A stretch of 64,000 nucleotides of DNA, from positions 868,001-932,000 of the forward strand of contig CAWGIM010000021.1 in NCBI GenBank assembly GCA_963822615.1, written 5' to 3'. The position numbers and the translations under genes were made by a program. Below, piece by piece: positions 7,870 through 15,892 of this stretch (its first letter is position 1; each line of letters begins with the position of its first letter). Below the pieces are notes generated by a model. It saw nothing but the letters and a program-made list of their open reading frames with translations. It ran no database searches and was not told the origin of the DNA. The DNA comes from Trebonia sp963822615. Lineage in GTDB: Bacteria; Actinomycetota; Actinomycetes; Streptosporangiales; Streptosporangiaceae.

Positions 7870-9145
7870 CGGCTGCCCCGTCGGCGGCCGGCACCCCGGG
7901 GAACGGCGTCCCGGGGGAAGGCACTCCCGGGGAAGGCGCCCCGTTGAAAGAGGCCCCGGCGACCGGCGACCCGGCCTGGAACAACTGCCGCCAGGCCGTC
8001 GCCAGCCGCGCGGCGTCCGGCGCGACCGCCACCCGCCACCCGGCGCTCGCCAGCACCTGGGCCGCGGCGGCGCCGCGGCCCGGCTCCGACACGATCAGCG
8101 CCAGCCCGGACCCGGTGCCGCGCCGGGCCGCCGCCAGCTCCCGTGCCTGCTCGGCCGTCAGGTCGCCGAGTACCGCGATGACCTGCCCGCCCCCGCTGCC
8201 GAGGGCCTGCACCCCGGCGTCGAGCGAAACCGTCCGCGACGGCCGCAGTACCGCCAGCGTGTCAAGCAGCGTGTCGCGGAACGAGCCCTGCCGTGGCACC
8301 TCGCCGTCGGCGGTGACCAGGCGGGCCTCGAACCCCTCGCCCGCCAGGTGCACCCCGATCGACGCGGCCGCGCTGACCGCCAGCTCGAACAGCGCGGTGG
8401 TGTACGCCGCGCGCCGCGAGTCGAGCAGCAGCGACGCGGTATTGCGCCAGTACTGCTCTTCCCGGCGCACCATCAGCTCGCCGTAGCGGGCGGTGGACCG
8501 CCAGTGCACCCGGTGCAGGCTGTCCCCGGTGCGGTAGGCGCGCGGGGCCACGTCGTCCTCGCCCGAGGCCGCGATCGAGCGGCGGCCGTGCTCGCTGTCG
8601 CCCAGCCAGTACCCGCCAAGTGGCGGCCGCGCCAGCGGGATGATCGGCGGCGTGACGATGAGCACCGACGTTGAGGTGAACGCCCGGCTGATGGAGACCA
8701 GCCCGAAGGAGTCGGCTACCCGGACCCGCAGCGGGCCGACCGTGTACCGTCCCCGGGTGTCGGAGCCGAGCTGGTAGCTGTAGGAGCGGGCGCCGCCGGG
8801 GCCGATGCCCTCGAAGATGAACCGCGGCCGGGACCCGAGCGCGTACGGGATAGTGTCCTCGGCCAGCAGCAGCCCGGTCCGCAACCGGGACACGTTGGTG
8901 AGCCGGAGCGTCAGCGTGGCCGCCTGCCCGGCGGGCAGCCGGGCGGGCGACACCGTGCGCACGCAGGACAGCCGGTACCTGGCCCGCCCGGCGCCGAGCG
9001 CGGACAGCAGCGGCAGCGCCAGCAGCAGCGCCCCGATGCGGACCAGGTCCGGCTCGGGGATGAGCAGGCCGCAGGCGATCGCCGCCGCCCCGGCGGCGAC
9101 GAACGACCGGCCGCGCACGGTGAGCGCGCCAAGCAGCCCGCGCAT
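7862..9145 (-). CDS. DUF58 domain protein
   Basis: The 427-residue protein has two N-terminal hydrophobic segments (about residues 12-50). The conserved DUF58 block lies near residues 190-235 (YRTGDSLHRVHWRSTARYGELMVRR), followed by a vWA-like C-terminal fold. DUF58 proteins are encoded next to MoxR ATPases and are thought to act as their partners or substrates. It lies 13 bp after moxR and overlaps the transglutaminase gene, so the three form one minus-strand operon. The C-terminal 30 residues (PGVPSPGTPFPGVP) are low-complexity. Confidence 0.88.
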   Translation of the reverse strand: MRGLLGALTVRGRSFVAAGAAAIACGLLIPEPDLVRIGALLLALPLLSALGAGRARYRLSCVRTVSPARLPAGQAATLTLRLTNVSRLRTGLLLAEDTIPYALGSRPRFIFEGIGPGGARSYSYQLGSDTRGRYTVGPLRVRVADSFGLVSISRAFTSTSVLIVTPPIIPLARPPLGGYWLGDSEHGRRSIAASGEDDVAPRAYRTGDSLHRVHWRSTARYGELMVRREEQYWRNTASLLLDSRRAAYTTALFELAVSAAASIGVHLAGEGFEARLVTADGEVPRQGSFRDTLLDTLAVLRPSRTVSLDAGVQALGSGGGQVIAVLGDLTAEQARELAAARRGTGSGLALIVSEPGRGAAAAQVLASAGWRVAVAPDAARLATAWRQLFQAGSPVAGASFNGAPSPGVPSPGTPFPGVPAADGAADG

Positions 9146-9158
9146 CGCCGCCGCCCGC

Positions 9159-10133
9159 CTAGGGCCGCGGCAGCGGCGTCTGCTCGACGATCCGGGCGAC
9201 CACCTGTTCCGGCAGTTTCCGCTCGACGAGGGCCTCGGCGGTGGGCAGCAGCCGGTGCGCGAGCACCGGCCCCGCCAGCACCTGGATGTCGTCCGGGATC
9301 ACGTAGTCCCGGCCGTCGAGCGCCGCCCGCGCCCGGGATGCCCGCAGCAGGTGCAGCGCCGCCCGCGGCGAGGCGCCGAGCCGCAGCTCGGGGGCGGTCC
9401 TGGTAGCCGTGCAGAGCGCGATGATGTACTGCTTGACCTGGCTGGCGACCAGCACCGTGCGGACGGCCTCGATCAGGGTGCGCATGTCGGCCGCGGTGGC
9501 GGCCGGCTTGAGCTGGTCGAGCGGCGAGGAAGACCCGTGGGTGTCCAGCATCTCGAGCTCGGCCGCCGCCGTCGGGTAGCCGATGGACAGCCGGGCGGTG
9601 AACCGGTCCCGCTGCGCCTCCGGCAGCGGGTAGGTGCCCTCCATCTCGACCGGGTTCTGGGTGGCGATCACCATGAACGGGGCCTGCAGCCCGTAGGTGG
9701 AGCCGTCCACCGTGACCTGCCGCTCTTCCATGCACTCGAGCAGGGCGGACTGGGTCTTGGGTGAGGCCCGGTTGATCTCGTCGCCCACCACGACGTTGGC
9801 GAACACCGGTCCGGGCTTGAACTCGAACTCGCGCCGCTCCTGGTTGTAGGCGCTGACCCCGGTGATGTCGCTCGGCAGCAGGTCGGGGGTGAACTGGATG
9901 CGCCGCACCGAGCAGTCGATGGCCTTCGCCAGCGCCTTGGCCAGCATGGTCTTGCCTACCCCGGGCACGTCCTCGATGAGCAGGTGCCCCTCGGCCAGCA
10001 GCACGGTCAGTGCCAGCCGGACCGTGTCGGCCTTGCCGTCGATAACCGACTCGACGGCGGTGGCGACCTGCCGCGCGGTTGCCACCAGGTCATCGAGCGC
10101 GCGCTGCTGGCCGCGCCCCGTGTCGAGTACCAA
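9159..10133 (-). CDS. MoxR-type AAA+ ATPase
   Basis: This is a 324-residue AAA+ ATPase of the MoxR/RavA branch, a chaperone-like class often paired with DUF58 and vWA proteins. Walker A is DVPGVGKTMLAKALA and Walker B VVGDEINRASPKTQSALLECMEE, followed by sensor 1 IATQNPVE and the C-terminal lid. The TTG at 10133 is chosen because GAGGAGG lies six bases upstream on the minus strand. The longer frame to 10175 adds only a Cys/Arg-rich stretch overlapping that site. It is the first gene of the moxR-DUF58-transglutaminase operon and diverges from mraZ. Confidence 0.92.
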   Translation of the reverse strand: MVLDTGRGQQRALDDLVATARQVATAVESVIDGKADTVRLALTVLLAEGHLLIEDVPGVGKTMLAKALAKAIDCSVRRIQFTPDLLPSDITGVSAYNQERREFEFKPGPVFANVVVGDEINRASPKTQSALLECMEERQVTVDGSTYGLQAPFMVIATQNPVEMEGTYPLPEAQRDRFTARLSIGYPTAAAELEMLDTHGSSSPLDQLKPAATAADMRTLIEAVRTVLVASQVKQYIIALCTATRTAPELRLGASPRAALHLLRASRARAALDGRDYVIPDDIQVLAGPVLAHRLLPTAEALVERKLPEQVVARIVEQTPLPRP

Positions 10134-10690
10134 GCAAGCCCTCCTCGGAAAGGCCCGGCCGCCGCAGGCCCGCATCCTCGCTCTTCGGGCCCGCCCACCG
10201 CGCCGGAGACCGCGTCGTCTAAAGACAGTATGTCGTGCTGTGCGGAATGTGCCACGCCAGCGGCCGCACCCGCGGCCGAAAACCGCCCGCTTCGCACCCG
10301 GGCGGTGCCGTCTCCCCAGTCAAAAGACAGATCACCGCATCCATAACGGGTGCGGCTTACTCTCCTCCGTCACCCGCACCACGTTCCCCGCCCTGGTCGC
10401 CAGCTCCGGTCTCTAGCCCCGATTTCCGGCCCGGTCTTTCAGCCCCCGCCGGCCAGCCCCGCCGGCCAGCCCCGCCGGCCAGCCCCGCGCGGCCGGCCCC
10501 CGCGGCCAGCCCCCGCGGCCAGCCCCCCGGGCCCCGCGCTTGAGCGCCGCCCGGGCCCTGGTGGAGCGCCGGTGGGGGAACGCGCCCGGGGGCCACGGGG
10601 CCGGTTTCTTCCCCCACTTTGCACCACCGCCTCTGACCTGCAGTTTTTCTCGAAAGATCGGCGAGCCTACCAGGTTTGCTCTGGTGTTGG
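10134..10690. other. divergent gap between moxR and the dcw cluster
   Basis: The gap holds leader and promoter DNA for both directions. It contains a CCAGCCCCGCCGG-type low-complexity tract (about 10445-10530) and a variant of the AACGGGTGCGGCT repeat at 10345-10357. No open frame here resembles a protein. The transcription start of the dcw cluster should lie at its right-hand end, near the MraZ operator; I could not fix a convincing -35 element. Confidence 0.6.
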
Positions 10691-10725
10691 TGGAGGAATG
10701 TGGAGTACAGTGGGGCGCGGTGGAG
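10691..10725 (+). promoter_or_regulatory. MraZ operator: four TGGRG repeats at 10-bp spacing
   Basis: TGGAG, TGGAG, TGGGG and TGGAG begin at 10691, 10701, 10711 and 10721, each separated by exactly five bases, and lie 50-80 bp before mraZ. MraZ is known to bind direct repeats of this kind, with 5-bp spacers, in its own promoter. The site therefore predicts autoregulation of the dcw cluster. Confidence 0.85.
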
Positions 10726-10773
10726 TGAGATAGCCATCTGACTCGGCTCGCACGGGGTGGAGGTGAGGACCGG

Positions 10774-11205
10774 ATGTTTCTCGGTACTCACGCGCCCCGG
10801 CTTGACGAGAAGGGACGGCTGTTCCTCCCTGCCAAGTACCGTGACGAGCTCTCGGGGGGCGTCGTGATCACGAAAGGGCAGGAACGCTGCCTGTACGTCT
10901 TCCCGCAGGACGAGTTCGGGCGGATTACCGAGGCGCTGCGCGCGGCGCCGGTGACCGCCAAGGCGGTCCGCGACTACAGCCGCGTCTTCTTCGCCAGTGC
11001 TTCTGACGAGCTGCCGGACAAGCAGGGCCGGATCACCGTGCCCGCCGCGCTGCGCACCTATGCCGGACTTGACCGGGACTGCGTGGTGATCGGGGCGAAC
11101 ACCCGGCTCGAGATCTGGGACGCCCAGGCATGGGAAACCTACCTGGCCGCCCAGGAAGACTCCTTCTCCGAGGCCGCTGAGGAGGTGCTGCCAGGAATTC
11201 TCTGA
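10774..11205 (+). CDS. mraZ: transcriptional regulator MraZ
   Basis: The 143-residue protein contains two SpoVT/AbrB-like repeats: FLGTHAPRLDEKGRLFLPAKYRDEL near the N-terminus and SASDELPDKQGRITVPAALRTYAGL near residue 80. MraZ is the DNA-binding first gene of most dcw clusters and controls its own operon. The ATG has GGAGGTGAGG upstream, and the predicted operator lies just 5' of the gene. Length and sequence are typical. Confidence 0.97.
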   Translation: MFLGTHAPRLDEKGRLFLPAKYRDELSGGVVITKGQERCLYVFPQDEFGRITEALRAAPVTAKAVRDYSRVFFASASDELPDKQGRITVPAALRTYAGLDRDCVVIGANTRLEIWDAQAWETYLAAQEDSFSEAAEEVLPGIL

Positions 11206-11481
11206 CACCGATTCGGTGACGAGGGCGGGCCAACTGGCCGCCTCGTCCGGCGGGTCTCATCGCCCCGCACCCGGGCCAGCAGGGCTGACGCCACTTCCCC
11301 GGCGCCAGACGCCCGCCGCCCAGGGGCGAGGAGAAGACCCCCGCTGTCCGCCCGGGGCGGCTCCGACGGCCACGCGCTAGCAGGCCAGGCGGGCCCGCCC
11401 CGGACGGACGGCGCAGCGCAGGACAACGCAGTCTCGGCTTTACCAGAGCCAGCAGTCCAGCAGTGCGAAGCGGGAGGGGTC

Positions 11482-12468
11482 ATGGGAGAGCACGCCTACG
11501 CGCACGTGCCGGTAATGGCCGGCCGCGTCACCACCCTTCTGCTGCCCGCGCTCACCGGCCCCACGCCCGGCGGCCGCCCGCCGGTGCTCATCGACGCCAC
11601 CCTTGGCCGGGCCGGCCACGCGCGGGCGTTCCTCGAGGCAGTGCCCGGGCTGCTGCTGATCGCGATCGACGCCGACGCCGCCGCCATCGAGGCCGGTAAC
11701 GCCCTCGCCGGGCGCTACCCGGGCCAGGTGACGGTCGCGCACGCGTTCTACGACCGCATCGCCGACATCGCCGCCGACACCGGCCACCGCCGGGTGCAGG
11801 CGGTCCTCTTCGACCTCGGGGTCTCCTCACCGCAGCTGGACGACGCCAGCCGGGGATTCTCCTACTCGCGGGACGCGCCGCTCGACATGCGGATGGACAC
11901 CGCCGGCGAGCTGACCGCCGCCCGGGTGGTCAACGAGTACCCTCCGGCCGACCTGGCCCGGGTGCTGGCCGAGTACGGCGAGGAGCGGTTCGCCCGCCGC
12001 ATCGCCTCGGCGATCGCCCGGGAGCGGGCGAAAGAGCCGCTCGACAGCACGCTGCGGCTCACCGAGATCGTCCGGGAGGCCATACCGGCCGCTGCCCGGC
12101 GCACCGGCGGCAACCCCGCCAAGCGCACCTTCCAGGCGCTTCGCATCGAAGTCAACGACGAGCTGGGCGCGCTCCGGCGGGCACTGCCGGCCGCGCTCGA
12201 CCTGCTGGCGCCCGGTGGCCGGCTGGCCGCGCTCGCCTACCACTCCCTGGAGGACCGCCTGGTCAAGCGGGAGCTGGCCGAGCGCACCACCGACAAGACC
12301 CCGCCTGGCGTCCCGCTGCGTGCGGGCGACCCGCTGACCCCGGGCAGCCCCGGCTTCCGCTTGCTGACCCGGGGCGCGGAGCGCCCCGACGACCAGGAGC
12401 TGGCCGTCAACCCGAGATCGGCCTCCGCCCGCCTGCGCGCGGTCGAGCGCATCAGGCAAGCCGCATGA
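11482..12468 (+). CDS. rsmH: 16S rRNA (cytosine(1402)-N4)-methyltransferase
   Basis: RsmH (MraW) methylates C1402 in the ribosomal P site using S-adenosylmethionine. The N-terminal HVPVM motif, DATLGRAGHARAFLE (SAM site), FDLGVSSPQLDDASRGFSY and AYHSLEDRLVKR near the C-terminus are all present. Length is 328 residues, close to normal. The ATG at 11482 has GGGAGGGG upstream. A 276-bp gap after mraZ shows no other gene. The stop overlaps the ATG of the ftsL-like gene. Confidence 0.96.
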   Translation: MGEHAYAHVPVMAGRVTTLLLPALTGPTPGGRPPVLIDATLGRAGHARAFLEAVPGLLLIAIDADAAAIEAGNALAGRYPGQVTVAHAFYDRIADIAADTGHRRVQAVLFDLGVSSPQLDDASRGFSYSRDAPLDMRMDTAGELTAARVVNEYPPADLARVLAEYGEERFARRIASAIARERAKEPLDSTLRLTEIVREAIPAAARRTGGNPAKRTFQALRIEVNDELGALRRALPAALDLLAPGGRLAALAYHSLEDRLVKRELAERTTDKTPPGVPLRAGDPLTPGSPGFRLLTRGAERPDDQELAVNPRSASARLRAVERIRQAA

Positions 12469-13373
12469 CCACCGACCGACCCGCCAGCGCGAGCGACGAG
12501 CGGACCATGAGCGACAGGAGCTGGCCGATGGCAAGAAACGAGCGGTACGAAGACGGCAACCGCGCCGGCGTCGGCACGATGACCCGCCCGGGCGCGGGCG
12601 GCACCCGCCGGGCAGGCCGCGGGGCCGGCCAGCCGGAGACCGCGCTGCCCGGGTCTCCGCAACTGCCTGGGACCGCACAGCCCGCGCCCGCCCAGCGCCG
12701 GGCCCGCCCGGCCCAGCCTGCGCAGGCACCGTCGGCGCAGGTCCGCCTGGCGCCAGCCCAGCCGCTGCGCGCACCGCAGGGCCAGCCGTCGCCGGGCCAG
12801 CCGTCGCCTGGTCAGCCGTCACGGGGCCAGCGGGCGGCCGCCCCGGCCGGGACCGGCCGCCGGCCGGTAACCGCGCCGTGGCCGGCGCGGCCGGCTGAGC
12901 GCGGCACCGGCCCGCAGCCGGTGCTGCCCACGGGACCGGCCAGCCAGCCGACCGGACCGCAGGTGCTGGCGCCGCAGCCGGGTCAGGCACCGGGACCGCA
13001 GGCGCCGGCCGACGCTGCCCGCGGCCGTGCCGCCCAGCTCGCCGCCACCCGCCGGATGCCGTTCGTGCTGCTGCTGTGCGGGCTGCTCGGCGGTGCCCTG
13101 GTCTGCGCGCTGGTGATCAGCACCACCCTGGCCGCGGGTTCCTTCCAGATCACCAAGCTGCAGAACGCCACCACCGACCTCACCCGCCAGCGTCAGGTGC
13201 TTGAGGCGGCGGTCGCCCAGGCCGAGTCGGCGCAGGTCATCGCGCAGCGGGCGGCCAAGCTCGGCATGCGCAGGCCGCAGGAGCTGCTGTTCCTCGACCT
13301 CAAGGCCGGCCGGACCGTCAGCGACGGTCCCACCTGGTCCGGCGCTGACAACGCGCCCGGGTACGCCCCGTGA
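12465..13373 (+). CDS. ftsL: FtsL-type cell division protein with long disordered N-terminus
   Basis: The last 105 residues have the FtsL/DivIC layout: one membrane helix (MPFVLLLCGLLGGALVCALV, about residues 198-220), then an extracytoplasmic coiled coil (FQITKLQNATTDLTRQRQVLEAAVAQAES) and a conserved LGMRRPQELLFLDL. Its place between rsmH and ftsI supports ftsL. The first 195 residues are a Pro/Ala/Gln/Gly-rich low-complexity segment much longer than in E. coli FtsL. The ATG at 12465 overlaps the rsmH stop (ATGA). The ATG at 12528 has a better AGGAG site seven bases upstream and may be the real start. Confidence 0.85.
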   Translation: MTTDRPASASDERTMSDRSWPMARNERYEDGNRAGVGTMTRPGAGGTRRAGRGAGQPETALPGSPQLPGTAQPAPAQRRARPAQPAQAPSAQVRLAPAQPLRAPQGQPSPGQPSPGQPSRGQRAAAPAGTGRRPVTAPWPARPAERGTGPQPVLPTGPASQPTGPQVLAPQPGQAPGPQAPADAARGRAAQLAATRRMPFVLLLCGLLGGALVCALVISTTLAAGSFQITKLQNATTDLTRQRQVLEAAVAQAESAQVIAQRAAKLGMRRPQELLFLDLKAGRTVSDGPTWSGADNAPGYAP

Positions 13374-15892
13374 CAGGTCGGGGCCCGGGTCCCGGTCGGC
13401 CCAGCGCCGGCCGCCCCGGCCGCGGCAACCCGGGTGGTGCGGGTAGCCCCGGCAGTCCCGGTGGTCCCGGCCGGGGCAGCCCCGGCCGGGACCGCGGCAA
13501 TCCCGACAGCCCCGGCCGCGGTTACCCGGGCCGGCCAGGCGCGGACCAGGACCGTGCCAACCAGGACCGGCCCAACCAGGACCGGCCCAACCAGGACCGG
13601 CCGAATCAGGACCGGCCGAATCAGGACCGGCCCGGCCGAGGCCGGCCGCCGGGCCACGGGCAGCCAGCGCCGCCCGGCTATCGGCGTCCCGGTGACCCGC
13701 GCGCCGCCACCGGGCCGAACCAGGCGGTGCCGCCCGGCCGCGGCGCCGTACCCGGGCGGCCGGACCGTCCGGGTACCCCTGGCTCACGGGCCGGGCAGGA
13801 CCGGAACCGGGGTACTGGCCCGCTGCCCCGGCTCCCGGCCGACCGGGCAACCGGCCCGCAGCCCAGGCTCCCGGCTGACCGCGACACCGGGCCAGGACCG
13901 CGGCTGCCGCGCAACGCGCGGGTACCGCGCGACCCGTCGGCCAGCCGCCCCGATCCCGCGCGCCCGGAGCCCGGCCAGCGAGCAGGCTCCGCCCGGCGCC
14001 CCGGCCCGGGCCGCCGCCCTGGCCCTGCCGCCCGGCCCGCCCGGCCCGCCCGGCCCGCCCGGCCACGCGTCCGCCGCCGGCGACCGCCGCGTCCGCCGCG
14101 CCGCCCGCCCCGCTGGATGACCACGCACCGCGGTGAGCCCGGCCGCCGCGTCGGCATCACCCTGCTGGCGATCGTCATCGTGCTCACCCTGTTCGCCGGC
14201 CGCATGGTGCAGCTCCAGGGCATGGAGTCCGGGCACTACAAGGCCCTGGCCAACAAGGAGAAGCTGAGCACCGTCGCGCTGCCCGCGCAGCGCGGCACCA
14301 TCTACGCCGCCGACGGGCGGCAGATCCTGGCGATGACGGTCGAGACCTACACCGTCACCGCCGACCCGCCGCTGATCCCGCCGGACCAGCTGGCGTCGGT
14401 CGCCGCGCAGGCGGCGGGCCCGCTCGGGATGACGGCGGCGCAGGTGCTCACCCTGCTGCAGCACCCGACCTCGCCCCAGTACGTGCTGCTGGCGAAGGAC
14501 GTCCCGGCCAGCCAGCAGGCCAAGCTGGCCGCGCTCAACCTGCCCGGCGTCTACTTCGACGGCACCTTCGCCCGCACCTACCCCAACGGCACCGCGACCG
14601 CCAACGTGGTCGGCCTGACCAACATCAACTCCAAGACCGGCCTGATCACCGGTTACTCCGGCCTTGAGATGACCGACAACAAGCTGCTGACCGGCACCAC
14701 CGGCAAGGAGCAGGTGGAGATCGGGGTCGACGGCGAGCAGATCCCGCTGGCCGGCACCCAGGACACGCCGGCCAAGAACGGCCAGTCGATCAGGCTGACG
14801 ATCATCCCCGCGCTGCAGTACGAGGCCCAGCAGGCCTGCCAGCAGGAGGTCGCCAAGACGAAGGCGGACAACTGCTCGGTGGTGGTCGAGCAGCCGAAGA
14901 CCGGGGACATCCTCGCGATGGCGCAGTGGCCCAACAACGGCGACGGCTACAACCTGGCCGACGAGGCCATGTTCACCCCCGGCTCCACCGCCAAGGTGAT
15001 CACCGCCGCGGCCGCGTTCGAGCACGGCGGCAAGACCCCGATGAGCGCCTACAACATCCCGTACCAGATCTACCGGGGCGGGCAGTACATCCACGACGCC
15101 GAGTGGTCGCCGGGGGAGAAGTACACGATCGCCGGCGTCATCGCGAACTCCTCCAACATCGGCATGTCCCAGGTGGCGCAGAGCATCTCCCCGCAGACCC
15201 AGTACGACTACCTGCGGGCGTTCGGCCTGGGCGAGCCGACCGGGCTCGGCCTGCCGGGGGAGGAGCCGAGCAGCAGCTACGGGCCGCTGGCCCTGCCGCC
15301 GGTGTCGAAGTGGTACGGCGACACGCGCTATACGCTGTCCTACGGCCAGGGCCTTGAGGTCAACGCGGTGCAGATGGCCAGCGTGTACGCGACGATCGCC
15401 AACGGCGGCGTCCGGGTGCAGCCCACGCTGCTGGCCGGCACCTACAACGCGGCCGGCCAGTACACCGCGGCCAAGGCGGGGACGGCCAAGCGGGTCATCC
15501 AGGCCAAGACGGCCAAGGAGCTGGTCTCCATCCTGCAGCAGGTGCCCGCCGTCGACGACGCGGCCAACCAGCGCTGGGGCGAGATCGACGGCTACGCGAT
15601 CGCGGCCAAGACCGGGACCTCGAGCGAGCCGTCTCAGCCGGGCCAGAAGACCTGCCCCAAGGACAACCCGCTGTGCATCCACGGGTCGAGCTACATCGGC
15701 ATGGCACCGGGGAACGACCCGGGCGTGGTGGTCGCGGTTAACGTGCAGAACCCCAAGACGGAGACCGACTACTTCGGCGACGAGGTAGCGGGGCCGGTGT
15801 TCTACAGCGTGATGAACTTCGCGCTGCAGACCCTGCAGATCCAGCCGCAGCCTGGGCTCAAGGCACCCTATGTTCGGCTCAATGCACGCTGA
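13370..15892 (+). CDS. ftsI: peptidoglycan D,D-transpeptidase FtsI (PBP3) with extended N-terminus
   Basis: FtsI crosslinks septal peptidoglycan. After a cytoplasmic extension of about 255 residues rich in Gly, Pro and Arg come one membrane helix (VGITLLAIVIVLTLFAGRMVQL), the PBP dimerisation domain and the transpeptidase domain. The active-site motifs are GSTAKV (SxxK, about residue 538), SSNIG (SxN, about 594) and KTGTSS (about 746). The extension contains five tandem NQDRP repeats. The protein, at 840 residues, is far longer than the usual 580-650. The GTG start overlaps the ftsL stop by 4 bp, implying coupling. Confidence 0.95.
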   Translation: MTGRGPGPGRPSAGRPGRGNPGGAGSPGSPGGPGRGSPGRDRGNPDSPGRGYPGRPGADQDRANQDRPNQDRPNQDRPNQDRPNQDRPGRGRPPGHGQPAPPGYRRPGDPRAATGPNQAVPPGRGAVPGRPDRPGTPGSRAGQDRNRGTGPLPRLPADRATGPQPRLPADRDTGPGPRLPRNARVPRDPSASRPDPARPEPGQRAGSARRPGPGRRPGPAARPARPARPARPRVRRRRPPRPPRRPPRWMTTHRGEPGRRVGITLLAIVIVLTLFAGRMVQLQGMESGHYKALANKEKLSTVALPAQRGTIYAADGRQILAMTVETYTVTADPPLIPPDQLASVAAQAAGPLGMTAAQVLTLLQHPTSPQYVLLAKDVPASQQAKLAALNLPGVYFDGTFARTYPNGTATANVVGLTNINSKTGLITGYSGLEMTDNKLLTGTTGKEQVEIGVDGEQIPLAGTQDTPAKNGQSIRLTIIPALQYEAQQACQQEVAKTKADNCSVVVEQPKTGDILAMAQWPNNGDGYNLADEAMFTPGSTAKVITAAAAFEHGGKTPMSAYNIPYQIYRGGQYIHDAEWSPGEKYTIAGVIANSSNIGMSQVAQSISPQTQYDYLRAFGLGEPTGLGLPGEEPSSSYGPLALPPVSKWYGDTRYTLSYGQGLEVNAVQMASVYATIANGGVRVQPTLLAGTYNAAGQYTAAKAGTAKRVIQAKTAKELVSILQQVPAVDDAANQRWGEIDGYAIAAKTGTSSEPSQPGQKTCPKDNPLCIHGSSYIGMAPGNDPGVVVAVNVQNPKTETDYFGDEVAGPVFYSVMNFALQTLQIQPQPGLKAPYVRLNAR
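13556..13633 (+). repeat. 15-bp tandem repeat encoding NQDRP in ftsI
   Basis: Five copies of AACCAGGACCGGCCC and close variants sit inside the disordered N-terminal region of ftsI. The period is a multiple of three, so copy-number change keeps the frame. Confidence 0.85.

Noticed and set aside
6598..7947. A 449-codon plus-strand frame opposite the transglutaminase gene
   Set aside because: Composition is dominated by Arg, Gly and Gln and no domain is visible; the minus-strand gene has clear motifs.
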